Shown: positions 31,541 through 38,977 of the stretch, one piece after another
Position numbering within the stretch: position 1 is the first letter of the stretch
Layout: each line of letters starts with the position of its first letter
Origin: Microbacterium oryzae
GTDB lineage: Bacteria; Actinomycetota; Actinomycetes; Actinomycetales; Microbacteriaceae
Length of the DNA stretch: 64,000 bases
Reading direction: 5' to 3'
NCBI RefSeq assembly: GCF_009735645.1
Contig: NZ_CP032550.1
Location: 2,170,001-2,234,000 of the forward strand
The notes under the pieces: generated by a model
What the model was told of the DNA's origin: nothing
Seen by the model: only the letters and a program-made list of their open reading frames with translations
Database searches by the model: none
Position numbers and translations under genes: made by a program

Positions 31541-33960
31541 GGGCGCGTCCACGAGAGGAAGACAAGATGCTCGACCGCACGGTGGCCGCCCTCGCGATCG
31601 ACGTGCGGGAACTGCGCCCGACTGGGCAGCGCCTCGGTGATCTCCAGTCCGATGACCGTGTCGTCGATCTCCGCGGCCAGGTGGCGCAGCGCGTGCGGAC
31701 TGCGCAGCTCCACGGGAATGGGCTTGCGCGTCACGGGGTCGAAGCCCGGACGCTCGCGGATGAGGCGCACGAAGACCTCGGGCGGGATGCCGTGCTCGCG
31801 TCGCCATCGTCCTGCTGCCCGCAGCAGTGCGGCGTCGGCGTCGGGGAAGGACGGCAGGAGCTCCCGCGGCACGCTCCATCGCGCTCGCTGAACCACCACG
31901 CTCCCGTCGGTGCGCCGCGGCTCGTCGACGATGCGCTGCGGATCCGAGAGCGTCGGGAACACGCTCGCGCCGACTCGCGGCACCCGCCAGGGGTTCGCGA
32001 GCACAGCGAGGATGCGATCCGGCCCGCTCAGAAGGTGCGACGGCACGAGCCCGAGGTAGAACGGCGCGACAGGCCGCCCCGCCAGGTCGACGAGCTCGAG
32101 GGCGTCAGCGACCGGATCATGGCGGATGGCGAGCGCCGCGACCGCCGTCTCCTCGTCGCCGGCCCTTCTGCAGGGCCCGTCCACGGGCAGCCGCAGGCGG
32201 GGCAGGACGCCGCTCGCGGCCGCCTGCATGCCGTTCACATCCGCCGACGGGACGAACTCCACCGCCCGCGCGCCCGCTGCCAGCCGCCGGGCGCGAGCGG
32301 CCACCCGCGCGGCGATGCCATCCGGGCCGTCGTGCAGGCGGGCGAACCGGGTGGCGATCCCGCCTTGGCCGTCCAGCACCTGGTTGACGACGACGAGCGA
32401 CTCCGGACCGGCGATCTGCACGGTCATCGCGGCCGACGGCATCGGCATCGACGTCCCGCGCGGTCGGTCGGACGCGCTCGCGCGCGGCGCGTGCACCTTC
32501 GACAAGAGCGCCTCGTCGCTGCCGGCCTCCAGAAGCCACGGCCACGCGGACGGCACCGTGGCGCCTGCTCCGTGGCGTGCGACGAAGTGCGCCACGACCG
32601 CCTCGTACGCGGTGGAGCGGCGCACCCGTGCTCCGAGTGCGTCTGCGAAGCGCTCGATCTCCGCCGAGGCGCGCTCCTCCGGACCGGATGCCGCCTCGCC
32701 GGGCGCCGTGTCGACGTACAGCTCGAAGCGGCTGCGGGCCGCACTCGCCCCCCGCTCGCGAAGCGCGCGCTGCGCACGGTCCCGCAAGGAGACGCGGCGG
32801 GTCGCGCGGTCGCGTCCCCGTCCGTCGAGCACACCCTGCGCGCCCTGTACCAGGTCGGACAGCGTCACGCTGAGCGGATGGCCGGGAAGGCGGGTGCGCA
32901 GGTGCTCGGAGAGCACGGCGAGAGCGTCGTGCTCTCCGAGCTTCCACGGCGCGACGACTCGCAGAAGTCCGGAGTCGAGCAGGCGCACGTAGACGGCGAA
33001 CGGGTCCTCTCCGCCGATGATCTCGAGGAGCGCGGACGCGGAGACCCGGCCGACCCGTTGAAGCCGAGCCAGCACCGGCCCTGCCTGCCTGAGATGCACG
33101 ACCGCGCTGCGGCGCCAGATGAACTCGTCGCTCTCGACGAGGACCGGAACCGCCACGGCGTCCGATGCGGGGTCGAGACCCCCGGTGTCGAGGGCCTCGA
33201 CGTCGAAGGCGAGCATCGCGGTCTCGTCGTGCGCGAGGACGTCGAGCCAGGCCGCCGCGTACGCGTGCGTGACCGCCGCGGTCGAGCGAGCCGGCCGCGA
33301 GCCGGCGAGTCCCACGGTGGTGAGTCCCGCGAACGGACTGGTCTTGAGAGCCGCGCGAGTGGCGTAGGCCAGCAGGCTCCGGGCGGCGTGGCGGCCCGGC
33401 AGCAGAGGCTGTCGGCCCGGCGCCGCGGCGAAGTCGCAGCTGGCGTCCGCCACCGCCGACATGAAGTCGTCGTCATCCCGCAGCGCCTCGAGCGCCCGAG
33501 TCGCACGCCGCACACCGGAGGCCGTCGCGGCGACGAGCGCCTCGTCGAGCTCCTCGCAGCGCCGCAGCGCACCGACCCAGGCCTCCAGAGCCGCGGCGTC
33601 CAGGCGATGCCGCTCGAGCGCCCCGTGCACGCGGTCGAGCAGCGGCGGTGCGGGAATCCTGGCCCCCTCGGCACGGGTCGCACGCCGCAGCGCGAGCACG
33701 CCGCGGCGCAGCGCGCGGTCGTCGTCGAGCAGGGGCACCAGCGCATACAGGGCCTCGCTCAGTCGCTCGCCGGTGGCGGCGAGCTCGGCGGCCTGCGCGT
33801 CCAGCAGCGCCGCGAGATCGTCGGCTTCGACGAGCGCGGGAGGCAGCCGCTCCACGGCGAGACCGGCGACCCGGTCGAGCCGCAGCCCGGCATCGGAGGC
33901 CGGGTCCGACGCGGCGACGGGCGCGGCGGCGGCGGGCGCGGAAGTCGAGGACATCATCAT
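31537..33960 (-). CDS. Lantibiotic dehydratase-type protein, glutamylation domain (split LanB N-terminal part)
   Basis: 807 residues. It matches Lant_dehydr_N: 'ATRAALKTSPFAGLTTVGLAG' (a highly conserved LanB segment), 'FELYVDTAPGE', 'ESLVVVNQVLDGQGGIATRFARLH' and the C-terminal 'RWSVPRELLPSFPDADAALLRAAGRWRREHGIPPEVFVRL'. This part transfers glutamate from Glu-tRNA to Ser/Thr side chains of the precursor. The elimination domain is on the next gene, as in thiopeptide and goadsporin clusters. The start is the first of three successive ATG codons, overlapping the M50 gene stop. Confidence 0.92.
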   Translation of the reverse strand: MMMSSTSAPAAAAPVAASDPASDAGLRLDRVAGLAVERLPPALVEADDLAALLDAQAAELAATGERLSEALYALVPLLDDDRALRRGVLALRRATRAEGARIPAPPLLDRVHGALERHRLDAAALEAWVGALRRCEELDEALVAATASGVRRATRALEALRDDDDFMSAVADASCDFAAAPGRQPLLPGRHAARSLLAYATRAALKTSPFAGLTTVGLAGSRPARSTAAVTHAYAAAWLDVLAHDETAMLAFDVEALDTGGLDPASDAVAVPVLVESDEFIWRRSAVVHLRQAGPVLARLQRVGRVSASALLEIIGGEDPFAVYVRLLDSGLLRVVAPWKLGEHDALAVLSEHLRTRLPGHPLSVTLSDLVQGAQGVLDGRGRDRATRRVSLRDRAQRALRERGASAARSRFELYVDTAPGEAASGPEERASAEIERFADALGARVRRSTAYEAVVAHFVARHGAGATVPSAWPWLLEAGSDEALLSKVHAPRASASDRPRGTSMPMPSAAMTVQIAGPESLVVVNQVLDGQGGIATRFARLHDGPDGIAARVAARARRLAAGARAVEFVPSADVNGMQAAASGVLPRLRLPVDGPCRRAGDEETAVAALAIRHDPVADALELVDLAGRPVAPFYLGLVPSHLLSGPDRILAVLANPWRVPRVGASVFPTLSDPQRIVDEPRRTDGSVVVQRARWSVPRELLPSFPDADAALLRAAGRWRREHGIPPEVFVRLIRERPGFDPVTRKPIPVELRSPHALRHLAAEIDDTVIGLEITEALPSRAQFPHVDREGGHRAVEHLVFLSWTRP

Positions 33961-35096
33961 GCGATCGCTCCGATCAGGAAGCCGACGGTGCGGGCGATGC
34001 CCGCCACCAGCAGTGCGAGGAAGGCCAGGCAGGCCAGGCCGTACCAGACGAAGAAGCGCCGGCGAGCGCTCGTGGTCGCGGCCAGGGCCGGGGTCAAGGG
34101 GAGGCGCAGGACACGGTGCGCGAGGTACGACAGCGCCTGTCCGCGCACGTTGACCTCGCCGACGAGGGCGCACACGGCGTGGTACCCGTCCGAGGGGGTG
34201 ACCGGATTGACGTTCATCACCGTCAGGAGCACCTGGAAGATGAGCAGGAGGAAGGCGATGTCGCCGGCTTCGCCGGGCGCTGTCAGCGCGACCGCGCCCG
34301 TCGCGCCGAACCAGATCTGGTCGTTGACGGGACCGGCGAGGGAGAGGAACGCCCGGGAGCGGCGATCCTGCACCCGGTAGGCGTCGGTCCGGTCGACGTA
34401 TCCGACCGGCATGACGTACAGCATGAGGCCGATCCCCGCCTCGCGCACCGGGACCCGGAGGTACTGGCAGACGAGCGCGTGCGAGAGCTCGTGCGCCGCG
34501 ATCTGAGCGAACACGATCGGGTAGATGAGCCACGCGTGCGCGGGTGGTTGCCATCCGGCCCCCGCTGTCGTCAGGGCGACGGCCCCGACCACGAGGCCGA
34601 CGAGGGCCACAGATGTCCAGATCGCGACGAGCACCGAGCCCGGGACGCTGCGGATGGGGGCCACCGCAGGCTCCAGCACACGTCCCACGGAGCGGGTGAG
34701 CGGCAGCCGCAGGAGGTGCTCGCGGCGCATGAAGCGGGCGACGCCGCGGCGACCGCCGAGGCGCTCCGGTGGCTCAGCGAGGGCCCCCGCCTGGCGCAGA
34801 CCATGGAGAAGACGGGCCAGCCGGTCCTCGACGAGATCCTCCGGTCGTCCGCCGCCGATCTCGGCGGCGAGCTCCGAGCCGGTGCACCGGCCGTCGAGAC
34901 GCGGCAGCAGCGGCACGACATCGCGGCCGACCGCCACATAGCGACCCGACTCGCCGATGAACAGCAGCGGACGCTCGTCGAGTCCTTCGAGCAGCTCGAC
35001 GTCGTCGCGCAGCCGCGGCCGGCACTCGCGGAACCAGGCGACAGGCGCCGACTCGGCGGACTCCGTCGCCTCGCGGCGGGGGACTGTGGTGCTCAT
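33957..35096 (-). CDS. RRE (PqqD-like)-M50 metallopeptidase fusion of the RiPP cluster
   Basis: 379 residues. Residues ~18-110 resemble a PqqD-like precursor-recognition element ('CRPRLRDDVELLEG' to 'LRQAGALAEPP'). The rest is a polytopic M50 protease with zinc site 'AAHELSHAL' and 'NVNPVTPSDGYHAV' (the NxxPxxxxDG motif). It is the best candidate for the leader peptidase: the recognition domain would hold the leader while the membrane protease cuts. The ATG at 35096 is chosen for the CGAGGA ribosome site. It follows the precursor genes after a 13-bp hairpin. Confidence 0.85.
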   Translation of the reverse strand: MSTTVPRREATESAESAPVAWFRECRPRLRDDVELLEGLDERPLLFIGESGRYVAVGRDVVPLLPRLDGRCTGSELAAEIGGGRPEDLVEDRLARLLHGLRQAGALAEPPERLGGRRGVARFMRREHLLRLPLTRSVGRVLEPAVAPIRSVPGSVLVAIWTSVALVGLVVGAVALTTAGAGWQPPAHAWLIYPIVFAQIAAHELSHALVCQYLRVPVREAGIGLMLYVMPVGYVDRTDAYRVQDRRSRAFLSLAGPVNDQIWFGATGAVALTAPGEAGDIAFLLLIFQVLLTVMNVNPVTPSDGYHAVCALVGEVNVRGQALSYLAHRVLRLPLTPALAATTSARRRFFVWYGLACLAFLALLVAGIARTVGFLIGAIA

Positions 35097-35118
35097 GGAT
35101 TCCTCGATTCGGGGTGAG

Positions 35119-35149
35119 GGGTGCGGTCCGGCCGTGCCGGACCGCACCC
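35119..35149 (-). terminator. Hairpin between precursor genes and downstream enzymes
   Basis: Perfect 13-bp stem (GGGTGCGGTCCGG / CCGGACCGCACCC) with a 5-nt loop, 5 nt after the third precursor stop and before the M50 gene. No T-run. It is placed to act as a partial terminator or mRNA-end stabiliser that makes precursor message more abundant than enzyme message. Confidence 0.7.
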
Positions 35150-35154
35150 GCATT

Positions 35155-35334
35155 TCAGTCGCCGGCGCTGGAGAAGCTGCTGCCCGTCGACGCCGACGAG
35201 GCGGGGCAGGAGGCGGAGCCTCCGGTCGCGAAGGAGCCGGCCGTGGTGAAGCCGGCGGCCACCTGGTTGTCGAGCTCCTCGACCGTGAGGTCCTGAGCGA
35301 AGAGGTCCTGGTTCTCACCGGGAATGTGCGACAT
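35155..35334 (-). CDS. RiPP precursor peptide 3 (thiopeptide/LAP type)
   Basis: 59 residues, opening MSHIPGENQDLFAQDLTVEE. The leader is acidic ('DLTVEELDNQVA') and is followed by a Ser/Thr/Gly-rich core ending GSSFSSAGD. The core holds the shared block SASCPASSAST with the only Cys of the peptide. Ser/Thr would become dehydroalanine/dehydrobutyrine or oxazoles, Cys a thiazole. Good ribosome site (AAAGGA). Sits beside two homologous precursors and all needed enzymes, which is the main evidence. Confidence 0.88.
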   Translation of the reverse strand: MSHIPGENQDLFAQDLTVEELDNQVAAGFTTAGSFATGGSASCPASSASTGSSFSSAGD

Positions 35335-35382
35335 GGTTGTTGTCCTTTCGGTGGTGCGTGTGGTGGTGGTCGGAGTGAGAGG

Positions 35383-35559
35383 TCAGCCGAACGAGGAGGC
35401 GGATCCGCCGGAGCTCGCCGTCGATGCGGGGCAGGACGCCGAGCTGAAGGTGCCGGCGGAGCCCCAGGTGCCCAGGGCCGTCTGCGCGTCGAGCTCGTCG
35501 ATGCCGAAGTCGCCGTCGAGGTCCTGCGCGGTGAGGTCGTCGCGATTCATGTCGGTCAT
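35383..35559 (-). CDS. RiPP precursor peptide 2 (thiopeptide/LAP type)
   Basis: 58 residues, opening MTDMNRDDLTAQDLDGDFGI. The leader carries 'FGIDELDAQTALGT'; the core holds SASCPASTASS and ends SGGSASSFG. One Cys. The leader differs from its neighbours while the Ala-Ser-Cys-Pro-Ala-Ser centre is kept. AAGGA ribosome site 8 nt before the ATG. Middle gene of the precursor tandem. Confidence 0.88.
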   Translation of the reverse strand: MTDMNRDDLTAQDLDGDFGIDELDAQTALGTWGSAGTFSSASCPASTASSGGSASSFG

Positions 35560-35599
35560 GAGGGTTCCTTCTTCGTGAGGGGTGGAGGGATGGGAGGGG

Positions 35600-35779
35600 T
35601 CAGCCGAAGCAGCCGACGGTGCCGAGCGTCGACGCCGACGAGGCGGGGCAGGAGGCGGAGCCGACGGTCGAGCCGCTGCTCAAGGAGGCGAGCGCCGCGT
35701 CGCTGGGCAGCTCGCCCACCTCCAGGTCCTCGATCTCGACGGAGAAGAGATCCTCGCGGGGTGCGTCGTGGTGGGTCAT
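35600..35779 (-). CDS. RiPP precursor peptide 1 (thiopeptide/LAP type)
   Basis: 59 residues, opening MTHHDAPREDLFSVEIEDLE. The leader ('EDLEVGELPSDAALASLSS') closely resembles thiopeptide leaders. The core holds SASCPASSAST and ends LGTVGCFG, giving a second Cys three residues from the end that the other two precursors lack. It is the first precursor transcribed, 34 nt after the dehydrogenase gene, with an AAAGGA ribosome site. Confidence 0.9.
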   Translation of the reverse strand: MTHHDAPREDLFSVEIEDLEVGELPSDAALASLSSGSTVGSASCPASSASTLGTVGCFG

Positions 35780-35813
35780 GATGGTGTCCTTTCTGAGGGA
35801 GGGGTGATGCGCC

Positions 35814-36590
35814 TCAACGAGGCCGGCCCGTGAAGGCCTCGCCGCCGTCGACCGGATGGCCGAAGGAGGCAGCGAACAGCTGCGCGTTCGCGTAGCCGTC
35901 GACGTCGAGGAGCCGACGGAGTCCTGAGGTGAGGAAGCCCGCGAAGGGGCTTCCGACGAGACCGAGCGCGGCGGCCTCGTGCAGGGCGGCCGCGATCGCG
36001 GCGCCGGAGCGGATGTTCACGAGGCGCTCGCCGTGGTCGCCCCAGCGATCGAGGGCGTCAGCGAGGGGCGCCACGGCCATGAGGATCACCGGCGACCACG
36101 CGTACTCGATCTGGAGCACGAGGTCGTCCGCGTCGTCGAGGGGCGCGAGCGGCGTGAAGCCGCCCTCCTCGAGTCGGTAGATCGCGGGAGCGGCGCCGGC
36201 CATCCGCCGGGCGGCGACGATGAGGTCGATCCCGAGGCCTGCCTCCGCCTCGGCCGGCCACGCCGTCGCGTCCGCGTGCCGTCCAGCCCGCACGACCTGC
36301 GCGACCGTCCGCGCTGCGACGGGCTCCTCGCGGTAGAAGCGCACCGACTCCCGGCGATCCAGCACGTCGTCGAGGCTGTCCCCCGGCTGGGACGGCGCCG
36401 CGGTCAACGGGACGAAGGGCAGCTCCACCGGCGCCGCCCCGGTCGTCCGCGGCCGCGAGGAATGGGCACGCGGCCGGGCGGCGAGTTCCGCGGGCCCCTG
36501 GCGGGCGCTGCGCTGCAGCTCCGCGATGAGCGCGTGCTGCGGCGCGAGTCGCTGCAGCGGCGTCGCCCCTGCGGGGGTGGTGGAGGTCAT
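35814..36590 (-). CDS. SagB-type azoline dehydrogenase (nitroreductase family)
   Basis: 258 residues. 'LDDVLDRRESVRFYREEPVAARTVAQVVRAG' has the RRSxRxF-like FMN motif of SagB/nitroreductases; 'AAIAAALHEAAALGLVGSPFAGFLTSGLRRLL' is the C-terminal FMN region. It uses FMN to oxidise azolines to azoles in the precursor. The first ~70 residues are a Pro/Ala/Arg-rich extension. The ATG overlaps the stop of the fusion gene upstream (ATGA). This is the second dehydrogenase of the cluster. Confidence 0.85.
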   Translation of the reverse strand: MTSTTPAGATPLQRLAPQHALIAELQRSARQGPAELAARPRAHSSRPRTTGAAPVELPFVPLTAAPSQPGDSLDDVLDRRESVRFYREEPVAARTVAQVVRAGRHADATAWPAEAEAGLGIDLIVAARRMAGAAPAIYRLEEGGFTPLAPLDDADDLVLQIEYAWSPVILMAVAPLADALDRWGDHGERLVNIRSGAAIAAALHEAAALGLVGSPFAGFLTSGLRRLLDVDGYANAQLFAASFGHPVDGGEAFTGRPR

Positions 36591-38242
36591 CTGCGGCTCC
36601 CTTCGGGGCGGCGCGTCGTCAGCGAGACGACGGCGGTGATCGGCTCGGCATCCTGGTCGATGCCGAGGAGTGCGGCGACGGCGTCGTCATCCCACGCGGG
36701 CGCGACTTCGGTGTGCACGCCGTGAGCGGCGGCCAGCAGGCGGGCCTGAGCGAGCGCGACGCCGGCGTCGAGGTGCACGATGCGCCAGGAGAAGGCCGCG
36801 TACTTCGACGCCACGCGACCCAGTGCTCCCGTCAGCACGAGCACCGCGTCGGCAGACTCCGACACTCCCGCCAGATCGGCGGACGGGTCCGCCCAGGGCA
36901 GCAGCGCGTAGGAATCGTCTCCGCGCTGGTACCCGTACACGCCGGCGGCGAGGCCGTCCACGCGGCGCGCGAGCACATAGGCCTGCACGGAGCCGAGGTT
37001 TCCGCCGGTGGCCGCCCACCGGCGGACCTTGCCCTCGCGCGGCGTGCCCTCGTCGCGATTGCCGGCGGTCCGAGTGACGATGTCCGCCAGCATCCCCGCC
37101 GTGAGATCCGTGGCCGTCGCCGGAGCGGCGGGATCGGGAAGGCCGTCGACCTGCCGGATGGCGGCGCGCTGCGTAAGCGGAGTGGTGGGCGCGCTCGGCC
37201 ACCGTTTCGACTCGCGCTGCAGGACGATGTTCGACTGCTTGTAGTGCACCTGGTGGTCCTTCGGCGAGGCGAGGGACCGCGGTGGGAACGCCGTGGACGC
37301 CTCGAACGCGTACGCGAGCGGGATCCCGTCGGGCGTCGACGAGACGGCGACGAGCCGCTCCTGCACGAGAGTGCGCAGATCCAGCCGCACGAGTGACTGC
37401 TGGGAGGGCACGGCGCCCACGCGCGAGAGCAGTGCGAGCACATCGCCCGCCACCATCGCGGCGGCGAACGCCGGCTCGTCCGTCGGCTCCGCCGTCCCCG
37501 CCTCCGCGTCGATCTGGAGAGCGAGGTCGTCGTAGTGCGGGGTGTACGACGGTTCCACGAACGGGCCGTACAGCAGCTGCTCGCCGTCGAGGCGCACCGG
37601 GTAGGCGCCGGCGCCCTCGGCAGCGGCCGCTGCAGCGGTCCGGCTCAGCAGGGGTGACGCCCCGACGAGCAGGACGAGGGCGCTGTCGACGGCGGTCGAT
37701 CCCGCGTCGACCAGGTCGACGCTGCCCACTCCGCCTGCCGTGAGCTCGGCGGCGATCATCTCGGCGAAGCCCCGTGAGCGAGCGTCGGCGGCCACGACCG
37801 CACGACTGGCGCGGAGGCGCTGCATGGCCTGCGCACCGGACGCGTTCACCCGCGTGGAGTCGATCGTCCGCGCATAGAACGCGATCGCCTGCGGATCGGC
37901 GTCGCCGACCTCGGGAGCGACCGCGCCATCCTCGAGGAGCCCGCTGGCGTACAGCAGCGCGACCGTCGCGTGAGTGTCGGCGAGGGAGCGCCCGGACTCC
38001 GCCGCGAGCTCCTCCAGCCCGTGCTCGCCGTCGAGCAGGGGAATGAGACGGTCCAGGACGGCGGCCGCGGATCTCCCTCCGAGCAGCTGGCGGGTGGGGC
38101 CGCCCTCCACGATCACTCCGCCGTCCGAGGGGACGACGACGAGCCCCTCCGCGAACCGGGGCCGTGACGGGAGCCGGAACTGCGGGTCGCTGAGGGCGGC
38201 GTGGCTCATCGCGACGGCTTCGAGCACTCCGGAGTCAGACAT
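36587..38242 (-). CDS. RRE/ThiF-like leader-binding domain fused to azoline dehydrogenase
   Basis: 551 residues. Residues ~20-105 form the PqqD-like recognition element of ocin-ThiF-like proteins ('FRLPSRPRFAEGLVVV' to 'LLYASGLLEDG'). Residues ~130-240 are a degenerate ThiF/E1-like domain ('QLLYGPFVEPSYTPHYDDL') that lacks the usual CxxC zinc Cys. Residues ~385-545 are a nitroreductase-type domain ('RRWAATGGNLGSVQAYVLAR'). So leader binding and dehydrogenation are joined on one chain. The ATG at 38242 overlaps the preceding gene by 8 nt. Confidence 0.85.
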   Translation of the reverse strand: MSDSGVLEAVAMSHAALSDPQFRLPSRPRFAEGLVVVPSDGGVIVEGGPTRQLLGGRSAAAVLDRLIPLLDGEHGLEELAAESGRSLADTHATVALLYASGLLEDGAVAPEVGDADPQAIAFYARTIDSTRVNASGAQAMQRLRASRAVVAADARSRGFAEMIAAELTAGGVGSVDLVDAGSTAVDSALVLLVGASPLLSRTAAAAAAEGAGAYPVRLDGEQLLYGPFVEPSYTPHYDDLALQIDAEAGTAEPTDEPAFAAAMVAGDVLALLSRVGAVPSQQSLVRLDLRTLVQERLVAVSSTPDGIPLAYAFEASTAFPPRSLASPKDHQVHYKQSNIVLQRESKRWPSAPTTPLTQRAAIRQVDGLPDPAAPATATDLTAGMLADIVTRTAGNRDEGTPREGKVRRWAATGGNLGSVQAYVLARRVDGLAAGVYGYQRGDDSYALLPWADPSADLAGVSESADAVLVLTGALGRVASKYAAFSWRIVHLDAGVALAQARLLAAAHGVHTEVAPAWDDDAVAALLGIDQDAEPITAVVSLTTRRPEGSRR

Positions 38243-38918
38243 GCGCGAGACCCTCCTCGGACACGGCGCCGAATGCGGCGGCGAGGTCGGCCCACGACGC
38301 GTCGGCCCGGGGCGCTCCGCATCGCGCACAGCCGTGCACGGGGATCAGCTCGCTGCGGTGGGTGGTGCCCTGCAGCAGGTGCAGGGCGCGCACGACGTTG
38401 CGCTCGTCATCGAGGTGCCCCGTCCTCGCCTGGCGCGCCACCTGGTCCAGCAGCGCCACGGCGGCCGAGACATGGTGGGGCAGGTATCCGAGCGGGCCGG
38501 CGGTCGCGTCCTCGTCGTAGCGTCGCCACAGCGGCTCGGCCTTAGCGATTCCGGCATCGTGCTGGCGCTGACGACCCTCGAAGCAGCGCTGGCATCCGCC
38601 GGCGGCGTCGGCCGATCCGCCTGATCCTCGCGGGACGACGGTCGGGCCGACACGCAGGCGAGGGTGCGCGAAGACGGCCTGCGTGTACGGCACGCCGGTC
38701 TCGGCCGACGAGCGGTCCACCGCCTCGAGGAGCGCGCGCGACTCCCGCCACGCCACGACGATCCTGAGGTCGGCGTGCGGCCACAGCGACGGATCCACCG
38801 CGACGCGGCCGACGGCGTCGTCGATCCGCACGACGTCCCCCTGAGATCGCAGGGAGGCCGCGAGCCGGGCGGCGACCGCCTGGGCCACGGGGCCGGCCGC
38901 GAGCAGATGCACTCTCAT
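38235..38918 (-). CDS. Ocin-ThiF-like cyclodehydratase partner with Cys4 zinc site
   Basis: 227 residues. E1-like fold without an obvious N-terminal recognition domain. 'LRVGPTVVP' and the zinc pairs 'GCQRC' and 'GCARCGAP' match the C-terminal half of TOMM cyclodehydratase partner proteins (TbtF-like). It works with the YcaO protein to form azolines from Cys (and possibly Ser/Thr). The ATG at 38918 follows AAGGA by 7 nt; an in-frame TTG at 38924 is too close to that site. A GTCT microsatellite lies directly upstream. Confidence 0.85.
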   Translation of the reverse strand: MRVHLLAAGPVAQAVAARLAASLRSQGDVVRIDDAVGRVAVDPSLWPHADLRIVVAWRESRALLEAVDRSSAETGVPYTQAVFAHPRLRVGPTVVPRGSGGSADAAGGCQRCFEGRQRQHDAGIAKAEPLWRRYDEDATAGPLGYLPHHVSAAVALLDQVARQARTGHLDDERNVVRALHLLQGTTHRSELIPVHGCARCGAPRADASWADLAAAFGAVSEEGLAHV

Positions 38919-38930
38919 GTCCAAGTCCTT

Positions 38931-38951
38931 GTCTGTCTGTCTGTCTGTCTG
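38931..38951. repeat. GTCT tetranucleotide microsatellite
   Basis: Five perfect GTCT units plus one base, followed by imperfect copies up to about 38968. It lies in the 59-bp gap between the YcaO stop and the cyclodehydratase-partner gene, just upstream of that gene's ribosome site on the minus strand. Confidence 0.85.
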
Positions 38952-38977
38952 TGTGTCTGCGTCTGTCCGCTCGCCGC

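Noticed and set aside
31567..34380. 937-codon open frame opposite the LanB gene
   Set aside because: Antisense shadow of the lantibiotic dehydratase gene.
38931..38968. CRISPR-like repeats
   Set aside because: The repeats are 4-bp tandem units without spacers; it is a microsatellite.
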